From the NCBI GenBank assembly GCA_032158295.1, contig CM063262.1, positions 9,619,977 to 9,683,976 of the forward strand: a stretch of 64,000 bases of DNA, in the 5' to 3' direction. Below the pieces are notes generated by a model. The model did no database searches, was not told the DNA's origin, and saw only the letters and a program-made list of their open reading frames with translations. This stretch comes from Pycnopodia helianthoides (taxonomy: Eukaryota; Echinodermata; Asteroidea; Forcipulatida; Asteriidae). Shown in pieces: positions 11,186-22,510 of this stretch (position 1 is the first letter of the stretch; the number at the start of each line of letters is the position of its first letter). The position numbers were made by a program, and so were the translations under genes.

Positions 11186-11947
11186 GAATTTCATTAATAC
11201 ATGGTGACTCCGCAATCCTACATGAAACTTTTCTTTATCATGCACGCTTTCAAATCGTTGCAATGTTCTCTGTCTTGTTTTAATGGTGTAACATACATAC
11301 ATGTTCCCTATATTGTGCCCAATTTGCACACAATTGGGGGCGCCCTACCCAGTGATGTCATAATGCGTAACGCCGTGTCCCCGAAAGAAGGGCACAACGA
11401 AAGTTTTCCCGGAAAAGGCGTATAAGCAGTGTATGTGAAAAATTGTGTGTAAAGAAAACTTTGATCGGTTTTCTACTACTATTCATAAGTCATTATAAGA
11501 AGGTTAAATTCAGCATGGGAATGGTAATTCTAGCTTCAACATCGCAAGCTTAATGCCTTTATTATTTTCGCTTTTATTTTTTGTCAGGAGCCATTTTATT
11601 GCCACCATTCTTCTTTTTTTAGGGACAAAAAGTACTTTGTTTCCCTGGAAAAGGAGCATAGAGCCTGACGTCTTTCTTTCATGCAAACAGTTTAAGTGTG
11701 TGGTACGTATACAACACACCTTATTTCCTTATTATGCAATCAGGTACTTATTGCATATGACGTCACTGGGTAGGTCACCCCTAAGTAGACGTCAAAATGA
11801 AGGTTTCTTATTGGCCCATCATGTGCGTTGTGCGTAGATTGATGAACAGTCTTATTGTTTCTTCATCGTTTACCTCTAGATGGCGGTGGATTGGCTTCGA
11901 TGCACAAGTCTATGCTAGACGAATCGTCGATTAGGCCGTATCCAACA

Positions 11948-12222
11948 TGGCGGCTACGGCTATGACTGTTGCTAAGGATGTTGCTAAGGGCGACCTATAC
12001 TTCAACGCATGATCACGTGGTGATCAAGCCGTAGCCGTAGCCGTAGCCGTAACCTCCAATTGGAACACGGCGTAACTACCACACAGCTCACTCAGATAAT
12101 AACTGCATCCGAATTGGCGGCTTAGGCTACGACTACGGCTACGGCTGTTGCTAAGGACGTTCTATACTTCAACGCATGATCGATGACGACGCGATCAAGC
12201 CGTAGCCGTAGCCGTAGCCGTT
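11948..12222 (+). repeat. Pair of direct copies with GCCGTA arrays and inverted arms
   Basis: Two copies of about 105 bases (11948-12052 and 12117-12222) each contain a GGCTACGGCT segment, GTTGCTAAGGA, CTATACTTCAACGCATGATC, then ATCAAGCCGTAGCCGTAGCC. The GGCTACGGCT arm and GCCGTAGCCGT arm are complementary, so each copy can fold as a hairpin. Confidence 0.75.
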
Positions 12223-13163
12223 GCCTCAGTCCATCAATACAATGATGGATAGAAAGCAATGACCACAAGTATTGATATGAAGACACAAAGTGATAGGGCT
12301 GACGCCATTTTAGGCGTTTTAAAGGCTTTCAGATCTCTAACATAATTAGTGAATGGTTTAGCTCCCACACTGAAGCACTAGATGACCTGTTACTACACCA
12401 CCAATAACGTGAAACCACCTTCCACCTTCCATCTTGTAGCATGTGTTTTGTTGCACACCCTTTGCTAGTCTTGGTTCTAAAACTTTGTGTGTTCTTTCCT
12501 TCCACTCGAAAAATGATTTACACGCCCGCCCTCTAAAGCGAACGCCAATTCCAACTGTCTACACCGTACTGTTTCTCTAATGGAATCGATTCCTCAGACT
12601 TGAATTCGACTGATTCGATTTTAGTATCATTTAATGGGTATCGATTCCATTTGACTTCTATTCGATTCTTGACATACACGAAGTTACTGCAGTACCGTCA
12701 TCAGAAAGCGCTATCGTCGTGTAAATGGCGCCCTCTGTTGATGGAAGATTTTGTTATTGGTGCAAAAGTGCATGTGAAATAAACGCACATAGTAATGTCT
12801 TGGAACCAAGACTAACAATTTGCGTTCATTGGGTGACCTCTTTGGGCTTTTTACGAATTACCTTGAGGCTCCTCTTGAATGAAAAAATCCACATATTACT
12901 CATTACTCAATTGAGTTTTTATTCAAAGGACTTGGGAATGTACGTGTTGATTGAATATCATAAAAAAAATCAGGACTGATTAAGGAATTCTCTTTACAAA
13001 AATGCTCTGACCAGATGTTACGTCATTGAACTTTTGGTGGATTTCGACAAATATTGCATTTTACACCATTTTAACGTGAGGTTTTGTTTCCATCTTCATA
13101 CGAACTCTTTCGATTGGAAAAATGAGTAAATCACAAAACTGAATTTTACCCTGGAGCACTTCT

Positions 13164-13551
13164 TTAAAGGAACATTACAGAATTGGTAAGAAAAAAACTT
13201 GTAAAATATCCTTTTTATCACAGATTTACATAAAACTTACACGGACTAATGATGATGATAGTAGAAAACATCCCTTGAAATATTTTTGTCTGAAATGCCA
13301 TAGTTGATGAGAAATGAATAAACTCATTTTCGAGTTTATCGCTCAGTGAGCGTTTTATTCATTTGTTGAATCTTTATGATTTTCATGCAAATGTGTAATA
13401 ACTTTTTCACTTTTTTCTCGTGACCCAGATGGCTGATCGATCTCAAACTTCTACAGGTTAGTCAATTTATGTATATGGTGGATTACATAAAGTGCTTACA
13501 CTGCCAGAAACTGTTTTGTTTGCAAAAAACAATTCTGTAATGTTCCTTTAA
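13164..13551 (+). mobile_element. GGAACATTACAG MITE with TTAA ends, copy 1
   Basis: Terminal inverted repeats TTTAAAGGAACATTACAG / CTGTAATGTTCCTTTAAA lie inside TTAA at both ends. That target is typical of piggyBac-type transposition. Interior shared words are GTGAGCGTTTTATTCATTTG and TCAAACTTCTACAGG. A full inverted copy is at 62044-62432 and a fused fragment at 48726-48808. Confidence 0.85.
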
Positions 13552-13689
13552 ATACAGTGGTTTGGATTTACTGTCAATACAAAAATAGTTAACTCAGTTT
13601 GTTGGCCAAAGGTAAATTCGCAAAAACAAAATAATTTTTTTAATTATTTCAAAATTAAGTTCTTTCTAAAAATTTTCTTCAAAATATGA

Positions 13690-14180
13690 TAGAAATAAGA
13701 TAATAAATTTGACAAAATAATCTTGCACCATAAGTCATTGACACAAGCGTACTCAGCCTGAATCATCTGCATATTTTAATTAAAATTATACAATCTTATT
13801 ACCTGATCTTTAATTGCTCACACAATAATAAGCGACAATAATAACTCCCTGTATAAATATTTATTTTATAAAAACAAATCATATACGTTAAATGAGGTAA
13901 TTCTTGTCCAATAAGCTCAGGTTGATAACCAAAGCACATTTGTGACAACACAATAAATTTTGTGAAATCGAAATAATGAAGTTCGTTCTTATTCTTTTGA
14001 TAATATGATATAAATAAGATAATAAATTTTGACAACACTTATCTGTTTATTAGTCATTAAGACAAGCGTACTCAGCCTGATTAATTTGCATATTTTGACA
14101 GAAATAATATGTTTTTTTAAACCTGATCTTTAATTGTTCAGACAAAACCGACAGCCATAACTCCTTGCATAAATTAATAT
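13690..14180 (+). repeat. AT-rich tandem duplication, unit about 320 bp
   Basis: The block with ACAAGCGTACTCAGCCTGA and CCTGATCTTTAATTG near 13740-13860 recurs at 14055-14165 with the same order and spacing but diverged sequence. This is an old local duplication; no ORF is conserved between the copies. Confidence 0.7.
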
Positions 14181-15696
14181 TAATATCGTTAAAAAAACTC
14201 CAAGCAGGCTTAATACAAACGAGTCAGATTCTTTTATCATATAAGAGTTTAGGTCATGAGGTTACAGCTAAGTATAATTAGCTTAAATTAATTAGTTGCT
14301 TTACCTATAATGACATGATTGTTTAATTAGCCAATATTGAGACCGCCATATCTCTATACTTCTATACTTGTGTGTTACTGTAGATGTGTTTTCTGGCCTA
14401 AAACATTATGTCACGTTACCATGACGTTCTTTATGTCGCATTTTTACCCGTGTACAAAGCAAATGGAAGAAAGTGAAAACAAATCCAACGTCCAGAAACA
14501 TAATTGTTCGATTAAGCTCAGTTCACATGTCCTATGTTCCCCAAAACAATTGTAACAAGTTAGGTTTTAGAATTTGTTCCAAGACATTAAAACCAATTCA
14601 AAGATTTCGAATACAGTTTCGAATACATTATACACCAAAATATACATCAACTAGAAATAATGACATGCCAGTTAACCCTACAACGGTTGACTCAATCTGT
14701 CGTCTAGGTTCATTATTTTGGTTCGTTTATGGAAGTTTGAAAACCTCAAGTTAACCTGACAACAGCATGTTTTATTATTCAAACAGTTTTCTGTACGTTG
14801 AAACAACAATTCTACCTTTTTGACAGAAGGTGGATGTTTTTTCTTTAACACTGTAACAATTCCCCTCACTAGCGTCATATGTTCTTCTTTAATCAACTGC
14901 TGTGTGTTCATTCCAGATCCCCATAAAGGAAACTGATGACAAAAAGTCAACGTACACAGAAATGACATCGCCATTTTAAAAAAAAACTTCAAATTTTACT
15001 ATATTCTGTTCCCACTTTGATCCCCTTCTACGCAGTATTGGTTCTTCGCATATCCTCAGCTATCATCGCTAACCCTGACCCCGTAACACAATAATACTCG
15101 TCATTGGTATTCCAAAAAGGAGTATGACCTTTTTTATGAGAATTAGGGGACCAACAAATCCATAGTATTTCCGGGCACAATTGTGCATTTGTGATACTGA
15201 TAACCTTGGATGTATAGATTAGCATTTGTTAAAAAGATCTAAATATTTTTGAATTCTTGCTTGATTTATGATGTTTACTTTTTACACACGCCAATAAGTC
15301 CCTGGGGATTCGCCAGGTGCTTTCAATGAGTTGTTCGTTGCAACTGTGTTTTTTAAAGGCACTTTTGTAAAGAGTTCCTTTATAAATAGCAGTAGGAATG
15401 GCCTGACAATTCAACCTTAGCAGAAATGTTTCTTTTGAAAAGATTTAAAAATTAATCACTTTCCATTTGGAACTCCTCTTTAAGATTTGACAACTGGGAC
15501 AAGTTGCAGAAGATTTCCAAACCCAAAGTTAATTACTGAAATGGTACTTTGTTTTATCCAGACTTTAATCCAGTCAGATTTGTCCTGCTATCGTTTGTCC
15601 GGTCCCAAAACTTGCCCGAGACCGAAAAAAAGCCTGGCCCTTAATGTAGCACGAACTGAATTGTAGCCAAACCATGTGGCCCCAACCCTAAACCTG

Positions 15697-16024
15697 TATA
15701 GACCATGTTACATTTGTTTACTGAGCGGTGACCTCGTACATTATAATGCTATTCCTGACGGGCAAGATACTACACAGGCTAAATGGGAAAATTCATATTT
15801 TGTGTCATAATTTTTACATAAATTCAAATTTATAAAAGCAACAGCTGTACAGCTCTTGAGATGTCCCCCTTTCTTCATATCAAAAGTTGAGGAAAAACAG
15901 ACAGTGCGATCTCCATAAAACATAAGATTTGTTGTATTCTTCCATTGAGCTGTGTACAAATGTGCCCGCCGGAAGTCCAGGCTCTTTTGTAAACATGTGA
16001 TGTCAAAGATCACATCGTCTATAC
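15697..16024 (+). mobile_element. TATAGACCATGT MITE, copy 2
   Basis: It starts TATAGACCATGTTACATTTG and ends with a degraded CATCGTCTATA. The interior matches the 37975-38318 copy in the opposite orientation (TTGTGTCATAATTTTTACA, CTTCCATTGAGCTGTG, GTCCAGGCTC). Confidence 0.75.
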
Positions 16025-16061
16025 AGGACCCGTGTAGCCAAAACTGTGTACATAAATGACA

Positions 16062-16347
16062 CTTTGAAAATCTTCGTCTTGAAAATGGAGTGAAAATCTA
16101 CTTTTCTCTTAATGATCGTTAATTCCCCACTTTTACCTTGTTTTCACGAAGTTCTTTTCTAACTAGCCAGAGCCTAAGTGAAATCACCGTGAAATTCACA
16201 GAGGCCAGTAAATGGTCTAGAGACTCTTTTTTCCGAGGTGGGCATTTCCCTTAAAGCAAGGTGAAAGAGAAATAACTCCTTGAATTTCAGCCAAATCCTG
16301 CACTTCACGGAGATTTCACGGTGGTTTTGCAGCAAAGATTTTCATAG
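16062..16347 (-). mobile_element. CTATGAAAATCTT repeat, copy 2
   Basis: Reverse-complement match to 5951-6206 along its length, starting 38 bases after the TATAGACCATGT MITE. Ends match TTGAAAATCTTCG and AAGATTTTCATAG. Confidence 0.7.
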
Positions 16348-17020
16348 TGAAGCCTTGAAATATGTAGCCCCAAACATGTACCTAAATATAGCCCGATATC
16401 ATAGGGCAAACGTTATCCAGCATGTAAATGATCGCCAAGACGAATCCTAACCGGCGCGTGATTGTAGCATTTCAGATTCAGACTTAGATTGTGAAAAACA
16501 ATCCGCACACTGAAATGTTTGAATAATGATAGTTTGATTGAATCGATAAATATCAAACCTTTCTGCGAACGGTTCATTACATGAACTGTTTACATGGATT
16601 GTCGATTTCCACCGAGCAGAACACCAGACCATGCAAATTGACTTTTTATTTGTTCAAACAGATTATTAAACCACGTTAACAGGTTATTAAACCCAGCTTA
16701 CTATGATTACTTGACCGAGTGAACCAAGCTTGCATTGTAATCTTTCCTAACAGCCACCTGAACCTTCCTGGGATTGGTCGATTTCAGGGTCTATATAGTA
16801 TACACTGAGGCTCTTTTGTACCAATGAGTACAGAGATATTTAGGGTCTGATTTTTAGGAATGTAACAGGTCCGGGTAAGCCTGAGGACAGGCCAGTAATA
16901 GTTACAAATGGTTTGAGACATGATGTATTAACGTTAATAATGGGTAAGGGTCAAGGTTCAGTTTGAGATGGGTCAGGATGGTGGTCAATGTTTGACCAGG
17001 GTGAGGGTCAGTGTTAGAGT

Positions 17021-17239
17021 GGTGGTGGTGGTGGTGGTGGTGGTTGGGTGGTGGTGGTGGTGGTGGTGGTGGTGGTGGTGGTGGTGGTGGTGGTGGTGGT
17101 TGGGTGGTGGTGGTGGTGGTGGTGGTGGTGGTGGTGGTGGTGTGGTGGTGGTGGTGGTGGTGGTGGTGGTGGTGGTGGTTGGGTGGTGGTGGTGGTGGTG
17201 GTGGTGGTGGTGGTGGTGGTGGTGGTGGTGGTGGTGGTG
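17021..17239 (+). repeat. (TGG)n microsatellite
   Basis: About 219 bases of uninterrupted TGG/GGT repeat with three TTGGG interruptions. It gives long poly-Gly, poly-Val or poly-Trp frames that are artefacts. It lies just downstream of the short Ovo gene stop codon, possibly within its 3' UTR on the minus strand as (CCA)n. Confidence 0.98.
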
Positions 17240-17302
17240 CTGTATTGTTGAATTTCTCCAGACTGGACGGCCTTTAAGACTTCAATTAATCAAATTATCG
17301 TT

Positions 17303-17706
17303 TCAGAAAGTGTGCATTCCTTGCATCATATGAGTTGACTTCTCTTTCGGGACGTGCGCGCGCTCTGGGCACAATGGGTACGGTTGTGTTTCTTGTTTGA
17401 GACTAACCGGAATACTCCGTGGCATCTTTCCCCAGACTGGTGCACCGCTGACTAACCCTTGGGCAACCTGGCATGTGGCATCAGGGAAACGGCCAGACAG
17501 TCCCCGGTGTTCTTGGACAGAGTGTGCATAGTGGGTGTTGATCTCGTTCGTTGAGTGGCCGCAATGCTCGCACACGTAGACTTTACCCCGTCGCTCCTTG
17601 AAAGCGAAATTGAGTTCCATGTTGTGAATCTTCTTCTGGTGGATCTCCAAGGAGCAGCGTTGAGTGAAGGCTCGGAAGCAACGATCACACTTGAACGGCC
17701 GCACAC
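17303..17706 (-). CDS. Ovo paralogue, last exon (zinc fingers 3 and 4)
   Basis: The acceptor (gtttgttttcctatttccaag) precedes 17706. Two bases complete the split Gly codon, then the frame gives VRPFKCDRCFRAFTQRCSLE, the Ovo-family third finger (C-x2-C-x12-H-x4-H), the KERRGKVYVCEHCG linker, and the fourth finger ending in QEH. A basic, Pro-rich tail of about 60 residues runs to the stop. The Q-R-C-S-L-E string in finger 3 and the K(E/Q)RR-x-K-(V/L)-(Y/F)-VCE linker are specific to Ovo/Ovol proteins. Known for the family: C2H2 transcription factors that bind CCGTTA-type sites and control epithelial and germline differentiation. The C-terminal tail is unlike that of the neighbouring long Ovo gene. 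Confidence 0.92.
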
Positions 17707-17943
17707 CTTGGAAATAGGAAAACAAACAGGGAGAAACTGACAGCCATCTTGTAAACACCGAAACAGCACAAACACAGAGCACACATAGAATTGCAATCCA
17801 CCCTCTCCATGACAGCAGCAATGCTTTTAGGGGAGTACCAAGGCCAGGCAAGATGTACGGGACAAGGACAAGTTTACATGGAAAATGTTGACGTCAATTG
17901 TGGGATATTGCTTTTTTATACCTCCATGTTGCACCAAAGCGGC

Positions 17944-18255
17944 TATAGACCTTTCTTTGGCAACGTCACAGCCCAAGTTTTTGCCAACCGAGGTTGGAAA
18001 ACTATGGGAAGCCATAAATGCAAAGCAGAAACGGATAGCCACGTTTTGTATCAATGTTACACAAATACTCAAAAATAGTGTTAAATTTGTTGAAAACAAA
18101 GCAACCAATCATAAGATGTATATATTGATTTTTTGAAAGTTTTCAGAAATGTTGAATTTGGTCACAAAATCTGTACCCGCGATTGAATGTTTTGCTTACA
18201 TTCGGCCCTCCAAGCCAACCAGCGCGGTTTGTTGATCAACAAAAGAAAGGTCTAT
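17944..18255. mobile_element. TATAGACCTTTCTTT MITE in an Ovo-paralogue intron
   Basis: Ends TATAGACCTTTCTTT and AAAGAAAGGTCTATA are inverted. The element lies in the 17707-18487 intron. A piece of the same family (AATAGACCTCTATATTG..AACAAACCGCGCTGGTTGG) lies at 53655-53720. Confidence 0.75.
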
Positions 18256-18487
18256 ACAAAATGAAGCTCCCGCAAATGACGTAACGTGAGCGATGACGTA
18301 ACAGGGCTTTTTGCGAATCTTTCTGAAAAGCACCGGGGAAGGGTATTAAAAATGATTGTTTTGTACACGATAGGCTGTTTAGTCTCATGAATTTCAGAAA
18401 AAGTCACTTGTTGCCGTTTTCGTTCAAGCTGGTCTTTAAAGTGGTTTATGCTAATTAGTAATACGTCACAGTTCTCATAGGCGTTAC

Positions 18488-18714
18488 CTGTGTGTGTTCG
18501 AAGGTGACGTTTGAGGTCAAACTTGTCGTTGAATTGCTTGCTGCAAAAACAGCAGCAGTGTCGCTTTGAGCTGTCCCCGCTGCCAGACGGCGATCTCAGT
18601 TTAATGGCTACCAGCTGATGGCTGAAGAAGTTGCCGCTATTGGATCGACGCTCCAAGGTCCGGCGTAGAAGAGAGTCTATCTCGGGTGGGTGTCTGTTGC
18701 TGGGAGGCCGGGAT
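18488..18714 (-). CDS. Ovo paralogue, third coding exon (zinc finger 2)
   Basis: The acceptor cattcttcttctcag precedes 18714 and the donor is ACACACAG, then gtaacg, at 18487. The first base completes a Val codon left by the exon at 20317-20417, and the last base starts the Gly codon finished at 17706. The 75 whole codons start with a basic, polar region (RRTLERRSNSGNFFSHQL) and end with a finger-2 motif, CCFCSKQFNDKFDLKRHLRTH (C-x2-C-x12-H-x3-H). FND-(K/T)-FDLKRH is diagnostic for Ovo. Finger 1, which should immediately precede the KRH linker, is missing: the aligned stretch contains no Cys pair or His pair. The intron after THTG sits at the same codon and phase as in the long Ovo gene. Confidence 0.92.
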
Positions 18715-19336
18715 CTGAGAAGAAGAATGCTGAGTGATAAAATCGAAAGTGAACCTTATCTATCTGTGAAACACAATTCCCGAGAAAAATAGATTGCGCA
18801 TTGATCGAACTCTTTCAAAAACTAAAAGCGAAAAACGCTGGCAAAAAATCAACATACATGTACTTCACACGAAACGAAGCGAAACTTGCCGTTTAATGTA
18901 CTTTGGACCACTCATAACACATTATATGAATCACGTGTGCAAATCCAATTATGAAATTGGATTTGTTAGACCAGTGCCTGTCTTTATCCACGGATAAAGA
19001 CAGGGACGGTCTAGTGCCAGCCCTGAGGACACTTTGCATTAATAGAGAGAAAGGACTATGCATAGTGTAACATTCATGTCACTACGGGAATTCACAATAC
19101 AGCGCGCCACCAAGAGTTTGCACGTGAAGATTACTTTTCACAACGAGTCGTGTGGAAAAGGCGAGAACATTCGAATGGTAAGCTGAGTCAAAGGATCTTT
19201 TCGGAAGCATGTCTTTGGCTCAAACTTCGGCTCCGTCCACCTGTTCGAAGCCTCTTATTAAAGCGCACGTTTTTTTAATAACTGACGGGGCGTAATTCAA
19301 AGCGAAATCCGAAGTGATAGTTTTTTTATGACCAAA

Positions 19337-20248
19337 TTAAAGGGGCTGTGTTATCATGATCAAAGCGGGTCTGTGGCTGCAAATGGCACTATGAACTCTC
19401 ACCAAGTTACTGCACACGCGCGCGCTCTCAATAGGTATCAGGGAGGTTTAGCTGCACGTTACGCGAGCAAAAACGTGAACGTGAACGTCAGAAAATTGTG
19501 TCGTTTCTAGGTGACGTCACCACTTTGGGCTTATTTCATGCTCACGTATGACGTCTGCACGTACGTACCTGACGTAAGAAATGGTAACTTCACGTATGCT
19601 TAAAACCCTCAGGGAAGCAACGTGGTGAAAAAATTCTTCACATATTCCAAATATGGTCATAATTTTTTTTCAATGGGCCAAAAAAGCCAAGATTTTCTGT
19701 AATCCTCACCCCTTGTATACACCACAAGCCTGTAGACTCACATTGGCCAGGCTATAACTACTGCCGAGTAAGGAGTAATGAATGACAGCAGTCCCAAGGG
19801 ACAGCAATGTCCTTGGAAATTGTAATTGGATATATTATTGAGCCAACTCCTTGTGCCATTATCTCTTTGTGTCAACCCTGTGCCGCCCAGAGCTAAAACA
19901 GGTCGTAAATAACACACACTGCTGGCCCAGACAAAAGCCCTGTGGGGATTAAAATTGCTTTGGGCTTGCAGGAGGGGGTCATTGACCTACAAAACTGAGT
20001 GGTGATAAAATCCTCCACCTGGAGAACACGCGTTATACAAAAGGGCCCGCTTCTCCGAGGGTTAAAACGTGAGATTTTTACAACAAAATTTTCTGACGTT
20101 CACGTTCACGTTTTTACTCGCGTAACGTGCAGCTAAACCTCCCTATTATAAGGGAGGGAGGGCGTGTCCGTGCAGTAACTGGGTGAGAGTTCATAATTTC
20201 TTGTACAGCCACAGGTTTGCATTGATCATGACGACACAGCCCCTTTAA
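19337..20248. mobile_element. TTAA-bounded DNA transposon with about 160 bp inverted termini
   Basis: It begins TTAAAGGGGCTGTGTT and ends ACACAGCCCCTTTAA. About 160 bases at each end are inverted copies (19337-19496 and 20087-20248), sharing TTTAGCTGCACGTTACGCG and GTTCACGTTCACG. The 590-base centre has no transposase-like frame, so it is non-autonomous. It lies inside an intron of the Ovo paralogue. An internally deleted relative of 98 bases is at 59660-59757. Confidence 0.88.
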
Positions 20249-20316
20249 GTCAGCCGAACAGAATACGTCTATCTAGCAAGATAATGTTCAACTCAAGGTC
20301 ATGTTTAAGAACTTAC

Positions 20317-20417
20317 ACGTCGTGATTGGCGTTGTAGATTCCTTGGTGGTAGTTCATCTGCTGTGAAGTGATGGGTCGGTGATAGGGTTGGGTTCCTTCT
20401 ACAGCGCCCTCTTCGCC
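20317..20417 (-). CDS. Ovo paralogue, second coding exon
   Basis: A small exon of 101 bases with acceptor tttaaatcacag and a perfect gtaagt donor at 20316. It opens in phase 0 (matching the previous exon end after AAG) and closes after two bases (GT), completed to Val by the next exon. It encodes 33 residues (start GEEGAVEGTQPYHRPITSQQ), polar and Gln/Tyr-rich, with no domain. Both flanking joins keep the frame, which is the main support. It was found from splice signals and phase. Confidence 0.82.
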
Positions 20418-21105
20418 CTGTGATTTAAATTATGTGCAAATCCGACCATTAATACCTTCAGACAGATTGCTGATTCTTTAACTTATTTGCTAGTTTTTAT
20501 GCACCATTTTGGTAACATTTTCCATTATATGAGCATTTTGAGCTACTATAGTTTTAATCTTTGGGTATACGTAACCACGTGATTTAGGGTCCGTCAGTTC
20601 GTAACAAATTGTGCTGCTTGGCTTGCTTGCATTCATAAGAATGGAATTTTATTGGTAGTTCTTCTCGAAAATTGCTTAACACTATTTTCAGGTTTGTGTG
20701 TGGGGGCTTACGGATGGGCCCTCTTGGGGTGTTTTAAACAATAGAACAACGGACCCACAAAGTTTTTCTTTGTTCAACTTTGACCCACGAAGGAGATCTT
20801 TAAAATGTTAGATGACCTACTTAATCAACCAACTTAACAACGTATTTTTACATCAGAAAGAGACACGCATGTCACGTGATCACGCGCACAATTACAATAG
20901 CGGTTCTTCCTGAAACACGAAAAACGATTTGACCTACGTGTACGCTCTTCTGTTAAAATGTATTGCATGCATCTTTGGGGGCTTGTGGCTCTTGGCAAAA
21001 ACTCAAAATGCAATTATTTAGATAAAGGCCCCTTCCTTTATTTATCAATAATTTGTACTTTAAAGATATGTGGCTCTTCGTGAAGACGGTGACGAATTGA
21101 GTTAC
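20418..21105 (-). other. Intron of the Ovo paralogue
   Basis: No gene, tandem repeat or mobile element visible in these 690 bases. Confidence 0.5.
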
Positions 21106-21435
21106 CTTTTCCACCATGCTTGAATGGTACTGCGGTCGAACGCCAGTCGACAACCCCACTCGCCCCTTTGGCTTACCGAGACCCAATCGGTGCTGATGGT
21201 ATTTAGAAGGAACGTGAAGATCCAAAGGTTCAACCTCCTCGCTGTTGGTGGCGCTATCACCTCGAAGGTCGTATCCTGATCTGCAACTCAGATTAAGAGG
21301 CTCGATGGTGTCGTCAATAAGGTCGTTCCTGGATTGGAGGTCATCACGCGCAACAACATGGCGGTTAGGTGACCCCCTTAAGTCATCCTTGGCCATAGAA
21401 GCGCTGAGGTGGTGATTGTCGGTGGAAGTCTTCAT
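21106..21435 (-). CDS. Ovo paralogue, first coding exon (CtBP-like motifs)
   Basis: The ATG at 21433-21435 follows a plausible acceptor (cttttactttttatcaaaag) by two bases, so translation probably starts here after a non-coding first exon. The exon holds 110 codons and ends at an AAG followed by gtaact. The product is acidic and polar. It contains two spaced motifs, EPLNLS (residues 45-50) and EPLDLH (69-74), close to the PxDLS consensus that recruits the co-repressor CtBP. Known: Ovo/Ovol proteins often act as repressors. Inferred: this domain could recruit CtBP. A SNAG-type N-terminus (MPRxFLVK) as in vertebrate Ovol proteins is not present. Assembled with the three later exons the protein is 353 residues. 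Confidence 0.8.
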
Positions 21436-21439
21436 GGCT

Positions 21440-22260
21440 TTTGATAAAAAGTAAAAGCAATCAACTTTACCTTCAAATAATTATGTCGTCTCCTGACAAA
21501 GACTATATCAGACTCCTTGCAGAGACTCTGATAGTCTTCTTGTCAAGTCTCTTTCGGTCACCTGTCGAGGACTTTGCAAGTCTTTCTTCAAAGACTTGGT
21601 CGGTCCCCAAATTAAGTTTTCTGGCAGAAGAATCCACCAAAAAACTGACGAAGACTCTGTAAGGCTCTCCTAACAAAAACATATCTTGACAAAAACATAT
21701 ATCAGTCTTTTGCTTCGCATAATCATTCACTTTGTGTGAAGATTGGTTATTCAGAAGAGGACTTCATCTAGGCAAGTACTCTGTCAGTATCTAGGCAAGA
21801 CTTATTAGTTTCCTTTGCGAAACTCTCTCGGGTTCTTGGTCAAGTCTATGTCTTGAAGAAGGTTCCGTCGAGGATTCCATCACCACCTGGCGAAGAATCT
21901 GTCATTCTCAGGACTCACGGTCTCCGATTGGCCAGCAAAAGCCTCTTTTTATCTCTATACAAAGACTCCAGCAATCTCCTGACCTTAATTAAAGAGATTC
22001 AGTCAGTTTCCTGGCGGCAAGTACCTGTCTCCGAGCAAAGACTCTGTTTATAGTTGCCTTCAAGAGATTCCTCTTATCCCCAGGGCAAGTACTATGTCAG
22101 TATCTCGGCAAAGGCTTGTCATTTTACGAAAACTCTCTTTAGCTTCTGGTGAAACTCCAGTCCTGGGGAAGAAGTCCCCACCTCTTGGAGAGAAAATTTC
22201 CGTCGGAGTCCTTGCAAAGACTCTCCTGCCCGGTAAAAGACTACTCATTCAGTCACCTAC
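21440..22260 (-). repeat. Diverged repeat rich in AAGACTCTGTCAG words
   Basis: Words of the type CTCTGTCAGTATCT-GGCAAGACT recur throughout. Two longer blocks (about 21771-21900 and 22084-22210) match in order: GCAAGTAC.ATGTCAGTATCT, then AAACTCTCT, then TTCTGGT/TTCTTGGT. This gives a higher-order period of about 310 bases. Confidence 0.55.
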
Positions 22261-22329
22261 GGAAGACTAGCTTGGCGACGACTCCATCGGTATTTCGAGG
22301 GACGCTTTGCCAGTTTTAGGCGGCTTCTC

Positions 22330-22510
22330 TGACTGTCTCAGAGGTATTCTGACCCAGACCTGGGTATTCTATGACCTGGATTAGTGTATCTGACCCAGAT
22401 CCGGGTATATTCTGAATAGGACCTGCAGACGATCTGCCTAGTATCCGGATATATTCTGACCTTTCCATACTCACACCTAGAAAAAGGGATATTCTGACCA
22501 ATATCCGAGG
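22330..22510. repeat. Short degenerate repeat of TATTCTGACC / GATCCGGGTA words
   Basis: TATTCTGACC or a close variant appears about five times, with CCAGATCCGGGTATATT and CCAGACCTGGGTATT between. The words resemble the TGACCC inverted-repeat family, so it may be an expanded fragment of it. Confidence 0.5.

Larger units (their letters stand above)
10537..17302. other. Intergenic region between the hypothetical ORF and the short Ovo gene
   Basis: It contains only repeats, listed separately: an inverted-repeat MITE (10927-11091), a Penelope-like terminus (11104-11185), GCCGTA duplications (11948-12222), a TTAA MITE (13164-13551), a tandem AT-rich duplication (13690-14180), two older MITE copies (15697-16347) and a TGG microsatellite (17021-17239). 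An AATAAA on the minus strand near 16650 could end the Ovo paralogue transcript; this is a guess. Confidence 0.5.

Noticed and set aside
17021..17239. Long poly-Gly, poly-Val and poly-Trp reading frames
   Set aside because: They are translations of the TGG microsatellite; no other coding signal.
18942..19013. Two small hairpins (CCAATTATGAAATTGG and the TCTTTATCCACGGATAAAGA region)
   Set aside because: Short inverted repeats without a second copy or terminator context; chance is likely in AT-rich DNA.
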